From UBA12567 sp964598425 (GTDB taxonomy: Bacteria; Planctomycetota; Phycisphaerae; Phycisphaerales; SM1A02), in contig CAZRBV010000013.1 of the NCBI GenBank assembly GCA_964598425.1, positions 1 to 64,000 of the forward strand: a stretch of 64,000 nt of DNA, in the 5' to 3' direction. Shown piece by piece: positions 1-7,886 of this stretch; the first letter of the stretch is position 1, and every line of letters starts with the position of its first letter. Below the pieces are notes generated by a model. The model did not search any database and was not told where the DNA came from. It was given only the letters and a program-made list of their open reading frames with translations. The translations under genes were made by a program, and so were the position numbers.

Positions 1-262
1 CCTGACAGAGCCTGGAATGCTGTTGCGCTTTGTCCAAACTGCCACAGAAGATGTCACTATGCTGACGATAGTGAATCGTTCAACGAATCGATATACGACA
101 AGGTCGAAGAAGTACATCGACCTGAGGAATAACTACTATCCGATCATTCGGTTGAATAATCGGTGATCGGGGAATGTTCTTATGGAATTCGGATAGTACG
201 ACTGCGCTTGTATACTCAAGCCAATGAGTAACTTGGGTACACCTCGGCTCCGAAACGCAATA

Positions 263-304
263 TTCCCAAGCTGAATGTCGAGGGTTCGATCCCCTTCACC
301 CGCT
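263..304 (+). other. Attachment-site remnant: 3' part of a tRNA-Gly gene (anticodon loop to acceptor)
   Basis: The segment begins with TTCCCAAGCTGA, which reads as an anticodon loop with anticodon CCC plus the 3' anticodon strand. It runs through a T-arm (GGGTTCGATCCC) to the acceptor strand TTCACCCGCT. This matches the 3' half of bacterial tRNA-Gly from memory. No 5' half (acceptor, D arm, 5' anticodon strand) precedes it, so this is not a working tRNA. A homology block running from the anticodon loop to the 3' end is the usual footprint of recombinases that integrate at tRNA genes, and a recombinase remnant overlaps it on the other strand. I read it as an att site at one end of an element; the intact tRNA-Gly should lie outside the window. 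Confidence 0.7.
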
Positions 305-359
305 TCACTGCGAAGACGTGGTCCGCCTGCGGCGAGACGACGATCCCCTTCACCCGCTT
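287..359 (+). repeat. 19-bp direct repeat derived from the tRNA-Gly 3' end
   Basis: CGATCCCCTTCACCCGCTT occurs at 287-305 and again, identically, at 341-359. The first copy is the T-arm/acceptor end of the tRNA-Gly fragment; the second lacks the rest of the tRNA. It may be a second, shorter att core left by an earlier integration or excision event, or a local tandem duplication. Confidence 0.7.
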
Positions 360-918
360 TGGTGCCTTCAGTGTCGCCACCTTGCACAACACTGCACCCC
401 GTCACAGTTTGCGCCGCGTCGTTCACGCTTGGTGAGGCGTTGTTCGGTTGCGCCGTGTTGCACCGAAAAGCACCCGAAAGCGCCCCGCGCGCTCTCACCG
501 GCGCTACGCCGTCGGTCCCCGTCATCGCAGCAGTCTGCACCGCCACACTCGGCACCTTCGCCAAGGCGGCAGCGGTGTCGGTTGTGCCGATTACCGTGTA
601 GTGCTTAATGGTGGTTTGGTAGTTGGAATGCCGCATGCCCTTCTGGGCGACCTGTGGCGCCACCCCATGGAGGGCAAGGTGTGTGCCCAGTGTGGTGCGG
701 AGTGCGTGCAGATCGGCTGCCCGGCCTTCCTCGTCCGTCTCAGGGATCCCCGCGCGCTCGAAGTCGCGCCGCCGGGTTGCATCGGTCACTACGTGCGGAA
801 ACACCTTCGCGTCACCGATGCAACGGGTGGCGGCTTGGAACTCGCGCAGGATCGGAACCAGAGCGGGGTGGAGCGCGACCACTTCGGTCCGCTTCGCTTT
901 GCTGTTGCGTACCGATGC

Positions 919-1483
919 TCAAGCGAACGGGCCGCCACTGCCTTGCAGCAGACACCGCTCCGAGAGGCTCTCGCCGCCCGGACTCTCTACTCGCGGCACA
1001 CTCCCAGTCTCAGGCGTTTGAATCACCAGGCTGACCTTGCCCGGCACCGGCTCATCACGCCGGAAGCCCGAGACCTTCCCCTGTTAGCCATACTCGTCAC
1101 CGAGACGGTCACGTCGCTCGGCCCTCTGTCGTCCGACTCGGGATTCCTCCCGTGTCGGTGTCTGCACGCGAGCTGACGCTCGTGCGATTTCAGCCAGCAG
1201 AACCCAGAAGTTCCGGCTTACCCATCGACAGACGACTTCATTACGCGGTTCGGCACCGTCTCCGTCTCGATTCACCGCCAAGCCCTCGCGGGCCTTTCAT
1301 GGTTGAGCTCTTCACCGCCGGTCGTTTCGACCGGTCGCCGGGTGTGGTCATCACCCGGTCGCCCGCATCGCTGCGAACGAGCCCCCCACGGCGGCACGGG
1401 TTGAACGAGGTGCGTGACCCCGAACCCCCCGCGACGGATTACGCAGCGTTGTGGCCCGATGGCCCCTGCGCCGCCTCACCGAT
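919..1483. other. No gene recognised (decayed element flank)
   Basis: I see no reading frame here with recognisable protein features on either strand. The open frames present have skewed Arg/Ser/Pro composition typical of GC-rich out-of-frame translation. The segment lies where the missing N-terminal half of the recombinase would be, so it may be rearranged element DNA. Confidence 0.4.
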
Positions 1484-1804
1484 TTAAGCATGACGGCTCG
1501 CGAGGAGGTCATCGTAAACGGTCAGGTCCCACGTGATGGTGGAGCTGGTGCCTGACAGAGTTGAATCGGCCCAGTCGTAGCTCTGCGTCTCGCCTTGCAC
1601 GGTGTAGGTGTCGCTGAACGTCCATGAGTCAGCGGCGGGCAGCGAGTGGCTGGCGTTCCAATCAGGGCCGAAACCTGAGCTCCCGCTGATCTCGAAGACC
1701 GATCCACCGTCGTAGGCAATGGAAGCCACTGCTGCGGATGCCATTGTGGTGGCAAGGGCTGCCGGAGCACGCCAGCGTCGTCGGTCAATCGGAGCAGTGT
1801 TCAT
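1484..1804 (-). CDS. Small exported protein of unknown function
   Basis: The product is about 106 residues. It starts at MNTAPIDRRRW, preceded by a GGAAAGGG ribosome-binding sequence, which is why I prefer this ATG to the longer frame that begins 29 codons upstream. An Arg-rich N-terminus followed by an Ala-rich hydrophobic stretch (ALATTMASAAVASIA) looks like a signal peptide. The rest is Ser/Thr/Asp/Trp-rich and beta-like (SWTFSDTYTVQGETQSYDW), as in planctomycete secreted proteins. There are no Cys residues, dockerin module or PEP-CTERM sorting signal. It is much shorter than the neighbouring exported proteins and ends without a recognisable domain, so it could be a truncated relic beside the integrated element. 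I do not recognise the family. Confidence 0.45.
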   Translation of the reverse strand: MNTAPIDRRRWRAPAALATTMASAAVASIAYDGGSVFEISGSSGFGPDWNASHSLPAADSWTFSDTYTVQGETQSYDWADSTLSGTSSTITWDLTVYDDLLASRHA

Positions 1805-2007
1805 CGCATCGTCCCTTTCCTTCAATGACCGCCAAGCGTCGCACCCCTTGACAGGCAATTTCAGACTACATCGAACGGGCTCCCGGACCATGGTTCATCA
1901 GGACTTTTACTCTGCAGCGCCTCCGAATTCGGCGGTTCCAGATGTCTGAAGTGATATTCCTTGCATTTATCCTCTACTGATGTACAAACGCAGCGGAGGA
2001 GTGGCCA

Positions 2008-3708
2008 ATGATCAAGATCGATTGGGGTATCCCTGTGGCGGCTTTGTTGGGAGTATTGACAGGCGGCGCCGTGGCAGACGCGGCGGATCCCTGCGCGGCA
2101 GCGGGCTGGAGCATGCCCGTCGATCTCGATTCGGACCAGTACCAGGACGACGCCGCCAGCGCCCGTTTCGCGTGGGACAGTTTTGTGGCGATGTGCTGGC
2201 CGCAGGATGCTGAGGGGGAACCCGGCGCGCCCGACACCTCGATCAGCATCTGCTCCGGCGAAGCGGCCGGTGTGCCTCCGGTCTTTGTGTCATACATGTT
2301 GATGCAGCAGGCCTTCCTCGATGAAGGCGAAGATCCCGGAACATGGGACGCCCCGACCGCTGCGAAGCCGATGTGGGGAACGGACCCCGACAACCAACTT
2401 CGCGTGATCGGCTCGCTGTCCAAGGTCACGCAAGCTGGCCAACTCACCGGCGAGTTTGATCAGGCCGACATCGGCATGCCGCTCATTGATCAGAACGGCA
2501 ACTACCTGCTGTACGAGATCTACTTGAATCGTTCTGAGTTCGAATGGCTCACGCAAAACGGCTACTACGACGCCAGCAACCAGTTTGCGGCCTTCCCCGC
2601 AGGCGAGACGCCGACCTTTGTCGGACTGCCCCAGACTGGCGATCCGACCGACTTCTCACCTGCCATCGATCTTCCCGACTGGGCGCAGCAAGGTGCCTTT
2701 GAGCTCAAGGCCGCGTGGAAGCAACTCGATCAGGAAGAGATTGACAGCGGCCGATTCTTCATGCGCGACGTCTACTACCGGAGCAACTACCCCGACACGG
2801 ATCCGGTGTGCGGACCGGTCACAGTCGGGCTCGTCGGCATGCACGTCATGCGGCTCACCTACAACATGCGGCACACGTGGTTTCACGCAACGTTCGAGCA
2901 CGTCGATAACGTGCAGACCGACCTGCCGCCTCCGGCGACCCCGTCACTGAATCCGGGGCCGAATGCCACCTGCGCACCGCCGTATGCCGAGGGGTATACG
3001 TGCCAGGGAAGTGTGTGTGAAGAGCCTGGCCCGAGCGACAGCTGCACGGCGTCCGCCATCGAGATTGGAACCGGGCACGATGTCTGCGAGCCGAATCCTG
3101 CCGAGATCATCAACGTCTCGCGTATTCCTGAACTGTCCATTCCGCCAGTTGTCGCGAACGTCAATGCGGAGTACCAGGCCGAACTTCCGGCACCGTGGAA
3201 GTACTACGAACTCATCAACACGATTCACCCTCAGGATGACGGCGACTGCTGCATTCAGCCGTCCATCGCAAACAACACGATCAATGCCTGCTGGATGACA
3301 AACACCACGATGGAGACCTACACCCAGTACTTCCCTGAGGGCGACATCGGCGGATTCCCGTTCCCGAAGTGTGGCGATAACACGTCACGCAGCATGAACT
3401 GCACCGATTGTCATGCGGCGGGGCTGCCGTACGGCGCACCGACCGACAGTTACGGGTTTCCGCAGCCAACGGAGCAGAATCCGCACGGGACGGATTACCA
3501 GATCTTCACGTTCCTGCTGTTTCATGCGGAGAAGTCATGTGCGGCTGATGTCACGTGGGACGGTCTTGTGGATGTCGATGACATTCTGCAGACCGTTGGC
3601 GACTTCGGATGCGAGGGGACCCACTGTGGCAGTGACGCCGACCTCGACGGGCGGGTGAGGATCGATGACCTGCTCGTGGTGCTCGATGGATGGGGCAGCT
3701 GCGACTGA
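2008..3708 (+). CDS. Secreted monoheme cytochrome c-like protein with C-terminal dockerin-like module
   Basis: This 566-residue exported protein has a signal peptide (PVAALLGVLTGGAVADA). The start is set by a strong GGAGGAG site just upstream. The body is rich in Trp, Cys and aromatic residues, with a beta-rich segment around VGLVGMHVMRLTYNMRHTWFHATFEHVDNV. A single c-type haem motif, CTDCH, lies near residue 470, followed by a Pro/Gly-rich stretch. The last 55 residues are two calcium-binding dockerin-like repeats (DVTWDGLVDVDDILQTVGDF and DADLDGRVRIDDLLVVLDGW). It probably acts in the periplasm or at the cell surface as an electron carrier or haem enzyme, but I cannot name a reaction. The gene stands alone, with no operon partner. 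Confidence 0.65.
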   Translation: MIKIDWGIPVAALLGVLTGGAVADAADPCAAAGWSMPVDLDSDQYQDDAASARFAWDSFVAMCWPQDAEGEPGAPDTSISICSGEAAGVPPVFVSYMLMQQAFLDEGEDPGTWDAPTAAKPMWGTDPDNQLRVIGSLSKVTQAGQLTGEFDQADIGMPLIDQNGNYLLYEIYLNRSEFEWLTQNGYYDASNQFAAFPAGETPTFVGLPQTGDPTDFSPAIDLPDWAQQGAFELKAAWKQLDQEEIDSGRFFMRDVYYRSNYPDTDPVCGPVTVGLVGMHVMRLTYNMRHTWFHATFEHVDNVQTDLPPPATPSLNPGPNATCAPPYAEGYTCQGSVCEEPGPSDSCTASAIEIGTGHDVCEPNPAEIINVSRIPELSIPPVVANVNAEYQAELPAPWKYYELINTIHPQDDGDCCIQPSIANNTINACWMTNTTMETYTQYFPEGDIGGFPFPKCGDNTSRSMNCTDCHAAGLPYGAPTDSYGFPQPTEQNPHGTDYQIFTFLLFHAEKSCAADVTWDGLVDVDDILQTVGDFGCEGTHCGSDADLDGRVRIDDLLVVLDGWGSCD

Positions 3709-3820
3709 GTTATGAAATTGGCATCCTCGCAAGAGAGCTGCTGAAGGCTATGGGCACACAACAGCCCTCCCCCCTGCTCGACCGCTCAGTCATCTCTGAT
3801 GGTTGAACTCCATCTGCGAA

Positions 3821-4300
3821 TCAGTAGTGCGGTCGATTCGGCATGTCCCGGAATTGCTGCCACACTTTGAGCATGTCATCCCGATCAAGTTCGATCGCAC
3901 GAAGTGGGCGATCCGGACCAGGCATCGACACCGCCTTGTAAATGGCCAGATCGTCAAAACCACCGTACTCCAATGCATCGTCAATCGTGGCCGCGTAGTA
4001 CACCGCGTCGATCCGCGCCCACTAGGATGCCGCGTAGCACATTGGACATGGCTCGCAACTTGTATAGAGCGTGCATCCTGACAGATCGTGCGTCTTGAGC
4101 GCGGCGCAGGCCGCGCGAATCGCCGCGACCTCGCCGTGACAGGTCGGATCGTGCGCTGCCAAGACCCGATTCACACCTTCCGCAATGATGGCCCCCTCTC
4201 GGACGATCACGCAACCAAACGGCCCCCCTGCCTGGTCTACCAGTGCGGTCTTGTGAGCCAGTTCGATCGCCCGCTTCATGAACACATGATGGTCATTCAT
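3821..4300 (-). pseudogene. guaD: Guanine deaminase (GuaD-like) interrupted by one in-frame TAG
   Basis: Read through the amber codon at 4022-4024, the frame gives about 159 residues, the usual length of bacterial zinc guanine deaminases of the cytidine-deaminase fold. The first part carries the zinc and catalytic motifs CHGEVAAIRAA (HxE) and CEPCPMCYAA (PCxxC). After the stop come WARIDAVYYAATIDDALEYG and FDDLAIYKAV, the normal family C-terminus. In the family the interrupted position is normally Tyr (CYAAxYWARID), so a Tyr codon changed to TAG would explain it. An intact enzyme would convert guanine to xanthine in purine salvage. The truncated 92-residue product keeps the zinc site but loses the C-terminal lid. 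A true nonsense mutation or an assembly error are the alternatives. It lies 31 bp downstream of the ABM gene. Confidence 0.8.
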
Positions 4301-4331
4301 CGCCCCGCATCACCCTTCTTGCCAGTGTCAT

Positions 4332-5342
4332 TCATGAGAGACCAGTCCCACTATGTGGAACCAGGTATGTAAACAAGGCCCACATGACCGCCGTAAACGC
4401 GGCGATCAGGCCGATGCCAGCGATCGCAGTTGACAACCGCCGCGATGCTGTGGGATTCATCCAGAACGCGAGAATCCGATTGGTCCAGGGCATGACCAGG
4501 TACGACAGCAAGACAACCGAGATGGTGTCGCCGATCAGCAGCCCTGTTGCGAACGACACATCAAGTGGGTGCGTCACCCACAGCGACAAGATCAACGTCA
4601 ACGGATAGAGCGCGACTAGAACGGCAAGCGTTTGTTTCCAAAGTGCTGGCACACCTGCAGAGTGCCTGGCATTGTCTCCCATGCTGAACCACGCGCCGAA
4701 TCCACTGGCGACCCGCCGAACAGTCATGTCATCGAAGATTCCACCAGCGTCTTGAAGGATCGCTGATCGTTCACTGCTGGATGACCACGCATCGAGATCC
4801 GCTGCGTTCTCGAATCGAATGACTGCAGTCCAGTTGTCTTGAATGCCATCGATCGGAGGAAAGAACTCAGTTCCGATATAGCCCGGAAAGGACTGTTGCA
4901 CCTCAACGATGCGATCTTGCCACTGTTCATACGCTGCCTCTTGCCCGGGCCGTACCCGGTGCGAGACGATCATGCTCACAGAGCCCGCGCCTCCGTGACC
5001 GTGGCCACCATCCTGGTTGAGAAAGACCTGCGGCTCACCCACAAACAGATGTCTCCCCTCGGCCAGCAGCGCCTTCCGCTGCGGTGAGTCCAGCCACGCC
5101 TTCAAATGCTCATTGCGATCGAAATGGTAGATGACGGCCCAGTCATGCTGGCCGTCCGATGTCGGCGGCACGACCTCCGAACCCAGGAATCCCTCACACC
5201 GTGAGACGGCCATACCGATACGCCCCTGCCACGAGGCGAACTCGTCAAGGGTGTCCTCCCGCGCTCGCTGGAGCACAATGACCGTCGCAGCGGCATCGGC
5301 TTGAGGATGGCTATCCATAACGAAGGCAGAACGATACTCCAT
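4332..5342 (-). CDS. Membrane protein with two antibiotic-biosynthesis-monooxygenase (ABM) domains
   Basis: The product has about 336 residues. Two ferredoxin-like ABM modules lie in tandem. The first (about residues 20-100) runs from TVIVLQRAREDTLDEFASWQ through CEGFLGSEVVPP to DWAVIYHF. The second (about 120-205) runs from SMIVSHRVRPGQEAAYEQWQ through FPGYIGTEFFPP to NWTAVIRF. The C-terminus has three hydrophobic helices (LAVLVALYPLTLILSLWV, TISVVLLSYLVM, AIAGIGLIAAFTAVMWALF). This matches the known ABM-transmembrane family, whose substrate is unknown. The start is uncertain: ATG at 5342 or at 5318 (MDSHPQ); neither has a clear ribosome-binding site. The first lies only 9 bases from an operator-like palindrome, so a leaderless or very short leader is possible. 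It is divergent from the Cys-rich protein gene at 5474 and shares its regulatory region. Confidence 0.7.
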   Translation of the reverse strand: MEYRSAFVMDSHPQADAAATVIVLQRAREDTLDEFASWQGRIGMAVSRCEGFLGSEVVPPTSDGQHDWAVIYHFDRNEHLKAWLDSPQRKALLAEGRHLFVGEPQVFLNQDGGHGHGGAGSVSMIVSHRVRPGQEAAYEQWQDRIVEVQQSFPGYIGTEFFPPIDGIQDNWTAVIRFENAADLDAWSSSSERSAILQDAGGIFDDMTVRRVASGFGAWFSMGDNARHSAGVPALWKQTLAVLVALYPLTLILSLWVTHPLDVSFATGLLIGDTISVVLLSYLVMPWTNRILAFWMNPTASRRLSTAIAGIGLIAAFTAVMWALFTYLVPHSGTGLS

Positions 5343-5351
5343 CACACATGG

Positions 5352-5448
5352 GACCGCCGGTCACTTTATGTGCCTGCCGCACAGGGACTTAGCAAAACGC
5401 CACTATCGCAAGTGCTTGGCCTGAAAGGAGATAAAGTGACCGGCGGTC
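5352..5448. promoter_or_regulatory. Divergent promoter region with paired palindromic operators
   Basis: GACCGCCGGTCACTTTAT at 5352-5369 is repeated as its exact reverse complement at 5431-5448. Each copy contains a near-palindrome (GACCGsCGGTC), the form expected for a dimeric TetR-type or similar repressor. The right copy overlaps a plausible -35 (TGACCG, 5437-5442) that sits 17 bp before TAGAAT (5460-5465). That places transcription start almost on the ATG at 5474, implying a leaderless message. The left copy lies just before the ABM gene. Both divergent genes are probably controlled by the same repressor, which is not obvious in the neighbourhood. Confidence 0.6.
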
Positions 5449-5473
5449 AGTTTTTGGGGTAGAATGGCCGCTT

Positions 5474-5998
5474 ATGCTGCGGCTCTCGCCAGATCGACTT
5501 CTTGTCCCCATCCTGCTCATTGCGGGCATGGTCATGCACATTTCGCTGCCGGGGCTTGGATGCCGCGTCGCTGCCAGTGCTGGCAAGGGCACCCCAGGCG
5601 CGTGCGCCGCTGCTGCCGAGCAAGGCAACTGCCGCCGCGTGATGTCAGTGTGCAAGCAGCGAGCCGAAACACGACGCTGCTGCCGCGCCATGGAGCGGGC
5701 AGTCGAGCAATCGTCATGCTGCATGACGAAGAAACGCTGCGGCGCTCCGCCACCACCCCCACCGTGTGAAGACGAACCTGAGTCGCCGCAACCTGACTGC
5801 ATGATGGGCAGCTGCCCGGTCACTCGGTGGCTGGTCATTCTTGACAAGAGTGGAGCCGATCACGTCGCTGTCCTTCAGCTGCGCCGCGTAGATCTTGACG
5901 TACTGATGCCGGCGGAGATGGTCGTCCGCGACCTGCCACCGCCAGATCCACTCCACATGGCTGCGCGCCTTGCGCACAACGGAGCCTGGTTGATTTGA
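5474..5998 (+). CDS. Cys-rich exported protein of unknown function
   Basis: The product is 174 residues. An N-terminal hydrophobic helix (LLVPILLIAGMVMHISLPG) serves as signal peptide or anchor. The central part is rich in Cys, Arg and Ala, with paired cysteines (RRCCRAME, SSCCMTKKRC) and a run of prolines (APPPPPPCEDEP), then a smaller C-terminal domain with charged strands (DHVAVLQLRRVDLDVLMP). The pattern suggests an oxidised, disulfide-bonded or metal-binding periplasmic protein. No ribosome-binding site is visible, and a -10-like TAGAAT ends 8 bases before the ATG, consistent with a leaderless transcript. It is followed by the Cys-rich lipoprotein gene and probably belongs with it. I do not recognise the family. 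Confidence 0.5.
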   Translation: MLRLSPDRLLVPILLIAGMVMHISLPGLGCRVAASAGKGTPGACAAAAEQGNCRRVMSVCKQRAETRRCCRAMERAVEQSSCCMTKKRCGAPPPPPPCEDEPESPQPDCMMGSCPVTRWLVILDKSGADHVAVLQLRRVDLDVLMPAEMVVRDLPPPDPLHMAARLAHNGAWLI

Positions 5999-6086
5999 AC
6001 ACCCCCGAACGTGTTTCCCTGTTCGCGTGTGTTATTCAATTCAATCATCGCCTCTGACGAGGCGTATCCATACTGGAGTTTCAAAC

Positions 6087-6404
6087 ATGTTCCGTACAAT
6101 TTTCGCGCTCGCTATCACCACCGTCATCATCGCTGGCTGCAGTAACGCCAAGCCCGCGCCCGGATCAATGGGCGCATGCACTCCCGCTGACTGCGCTGCG
6201 TGCCCCAAGATGGCCGATGGATCCTGCCCCAAACTCAATGGCGGCACGTGCGACAAGTCCGCTGGTGGTGCCTGCGACAAGGCAAAGACCGGTTGCGATA
6301 AGTCCAAGGCAGGTTGCGACAAAGCAAAGGCCGGTTGCGACAAGGCCAAGGCCGACTGCTCGAAGAGCGGCAAGGCCAAAGGCTGCTGCAAGAGCAAGGC
6401 GTGA
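6087..6404 (+). CDS. Small Cys/Lys-rich lipoprotein with heptad CDKxKxG repeats
   Basis: This 105-residue protein begins MFRTIFALAITTVIIAGC, a signal peptide ending in a lipobox (IIAGC), so it should be lipid-anchored. A TGGAG site precedes this ATG, which I prefer to one 20 codons upstream. The mature part is almost entirely low complexity: ACTPADCAACPKMADGSCP, then four consecutive 7-residue units of the type CDKAKAG, ending GCCKSKA. Regularly spaced Cys and Lys suggest soft-metal binding (copper, zinc or similar) in a metallothionein-like way, but this is inference from composition only. A strong terminator follows 29 bp downstream, and the divergent operator region upstream of 5474 may control both genes. 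Confidence 0.55.
   Translation: MFRTIFALAITTVIIAGCSNAKPAPGSMGACTPADCAACPKMADGSCPKLNGGTCDKSAGGACDKAKTGCDKSKAGCDKAKAGCDKAKADCSKSGKAKGCCKSKA
6273..6356 (+). repeat. Four tandem 21-bp units encoding CDKxKxG/D heptads
   Basis: Units at 6273-6293, 6294-6314, 6315-6335 and 6336-6356 share the pattern TGCGAYAARKCMAARRCMGRY. The differences are mainly at third codon positions, so the protein repeat is being kept while the DNA drifts. Confidence 0.75.
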
Positions 6405-6433
6405 GATCGCCAATCCCTTCGTAGGCTGAAATC

Positions 6434-6465
6434 AAGGGCGTGCCAGCTCGAGCTGGCACGCCCTT
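6434..6465. terminator. Perfect 32-bp palindrome, intrinsic (bidirectional) terminator
   Basis: Two 16-base arms (AAGGGCGTGCCAGCTC and its exact complement) meet with no spacer, giving a very stable GC-rich hairpin followed on the plus strand by TGTCTCTT. It lies between the Cys-rich lipoprotein gene (plus) and the carbonic anhydrase gene (minus), which converge, so it can serve both. Confidence 0.75.
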
Positions 6466-6541
6466 GTCTCTTCTTGGCGTGTCTCTTGCTGACAGCTGGC
6501 GGCTCACACATGCAGCCAACGCATGGCCTCCGGGAGAATGC

Positions 6542-7159
6542 CTACGACACCAGCGTGAAGCGGCCCGACCGCAGATTCTGCACACCCGCATAGATCTTGA
6601 GCGATCCAGCCCCGACAGCATCAGCGATGAGCTGTGACCCACACATGAGACGATCGATGCCCGCTTTGGCATTGGCTGCAATCGCAACATCAAGCTCGCT
6701 GTGCTCATCGGACTCAGCAACACATTCGTCCGGAATCATGATCTGGCCCACAAGGCCCGGAAGGCTGCCCGGAAGCGCAGAGAGGTTTTCCTGATTCTCC
6801 ATCGCAGCGGTTACAGCACCGCACGATGAATGCCCCATGATGATGACAGCCTGACAACCGAGCACGGCCACGGCATATTCCACGCTTGCGATGATCTCTG
6901 GAGTTGGGATGTTGCCCGCAACGCCACACACAAAGAGCGCGCCAAGCGGCTGATCGAAGACAATCTCCGGTGCCACGCGAGAGTCCGCGCACCGGATGAC
7001 AACCGCTAGTGGCGATTGCCCTTCGGCCAGGGCGGCGCGGGCCGACGGTGGATTCTGCGACTCAGTACGCCCCGCAACATATCGTTCGTTTCCGGCAAGC
7101 AACGTGTTCAGAGCAACATCGGGCGACACCAGTTTGTCCGAACTCTTGCCGACCGACAT
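6542..7159 (-). CDS. Beta-class carbonic anhydrase
   Basis: This cytoplasmic zinc enzyme interconverts CO2 and bicarbonate. The product is about 205 residues, typical for the family. Zinc ligands and catalytic dyad are visible: CADSRVAPE (Cys plus Asp/Arg) and GHSSCGAV (His and Cys), with the preceding VCGVAGNIP and SVEYAVAVLG helices in the usual order. It ends with SLKIYAGVQNLRSGRFTLVS, like the normal family C-terminus, and stops with TAG, showing that TAG is an ordinary stop in this genome. I chose the ATG at 7159 because GGGAGTGA lies at good spacing upstream. A start 10 codons earlier (MVDELLGVST) has no such site. It stands alone, and could supply bicarbonate to carboxylating reactions. 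Confidence 0.9.
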   Translation of the reverse strand: MSVGKSSDKLVSPDVALNTLLAGNERYVAGRTESQNPPSARAALAEGQSPLAVVIRCADSRVAPEIVFDQPLGALFVCGVAGNIPTPEIIASVEYAVAVLGCQAVIIMGHSSCGAVTAAMENQENLSALPGSLPGLVGQIMIPDECVAESDEHSELDVAIAANAKAGIDRLMCGSQLIADAVGAGSLKIYAGVQNLRSGRFTLVS

Positions 7160-7332
7160 CGTGCTCACTCCCAGCAATTCGTCGACCAAGTGCCAACCGT
7201 GGCGGACCCGCTACGCCGGATCGCGGCCAAACCAAAGACGCGAATCCACTCCCGAGCATCCTACTTGAGCCCGCAATCCAGTGCCCCACGCAGCGGCTGA
7301 TACCCTCATCGCATCCCAAAGGGAGATTGTCA

Positions 7333-7839
7333 ATGCATTCTGAATCCAACCCACTCGCCGCGACCATTGCAGCACCAACCCGCTTCATGCCTGTACTCGC
7401 TCACATGCTGTGCGATGACATCGACGCATCACAGTTTGCTGACCGGGTCGGTACATCGATCAACCATCCCGCATTCGTCCTCGGACACTGCGCCTATTAC
7501 GCAGGCGTGTGCATCCAGATGCTCGGGGGTGACATCAGCTTCGACGAGGGCGAGGCGGAACGCTATCAAATGGGGGCTGAGTGCCAGGATGACGCCACGC
7601 TCTACCTCAGCAAGGATGACGCCTTGGCGCACTTTGAAGGCCGCTGCGCTTGCGCTGCGGACTTCATCGAATCCTGTGACCCAAGCATCCTTGAACAGTC
7701 CGCAGCCGGGCTTCCCTTTGAAGATCGATTCACGCAGAAGTCACAAGTCGCTGCATTCATGCTGATGGGACACTCCGCCTTTCATCTCGGGCAGATCAGC
7801 GCCTGGCGGCGAGCTGCCGGAATGCCATCGGCCATGTAA
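7333..7839 (+). CDS. DinB-like four-helix metalloprotein
   Basis: The product is 168 residues, starting MHSESNPLA after a GGGAGA site. The DinB/YfiT-like fold is suggested by an early helix (RFMPVLAHMLCDDI) and by the family-like His positions in HPAFVLGHCAYYAG and MGHSAFHLGQISAWRRAAG. The last motif closely matches the C-terminal helix of DinB_2 proteins, where His residues bind a divalent metal. Many relatives are thiol transferases (for example bacillithiol-dependent) or have unknown roles, and no substrate can be assigned. It is divergent from the carbonic anhydrase gene and converges with the next secreted protein gene. Confidence 0.75.
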   Translation: MHSESNPLAATIAAPTRFMPVLAHMLCDDIDASQFADRVGTSINHPAFVLGHCAYYAGVCIQMLGGDISFDEGEAERYQMGAECQDDATLYLSKDDALAHFEGRCACAADFIESCDPSILEQSAAGLPFEDRFTQKSQVAAFMLMGHSAFHLGQISAWRRAAGMPSAM

Positions 7840-7886
7840 CGGCGTCGGCGTTCGCGTTGGATTCACCCGCTGCGCGCCAGCAATCG

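Larger units (their letters stand above)
136..918 (-). pseudogene. Truncated tyrosine recombinase (integrase), C-terminal catalytic part only
   Basis: The reading frame encodes the C-terminal half of a tyrosine recombinase. It starts abruptly at NSKAKRTEVVALHP, followed by the box HALRTTLGTHLALHG, then the GMRHSNYQTTIKHYT stretch that carries the second His and the nucleophilic Tyr. Just upstream (919-921) is an in-frame TGA, and the sequence beyond it does not look like the missing SAM-like and N-terminal catalytic domains, so the gene is 5'-truncated. The open frame continues about 150 codons past the catalytic Tyr and ends by reading antisense through a tRNA fragment (GEGDRTLDIQ). That kind of tail is common in planctomycete integrases next to tRNA attachment sites. 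I infer a dead remnant of an integrated element. A GTG at 882 could still start a short product, but it would lack the N-terminal domain. Confidence 0.75.

Noticed and set aside
263..304. A functional tRNA-Gly gene
   Set aside because: Only the sequence from the anticodon loop to the acceptor is present; there is no 5' acceptor, D arm or 5' anticodon strand.
1084..1281. A minus-strand frame as the missing N-terminus of the integrase
   Set aside because: Its translation does not resemble a SAM-like or N-terminal catalytic domain, and a stop codon separates it from the integrase part.
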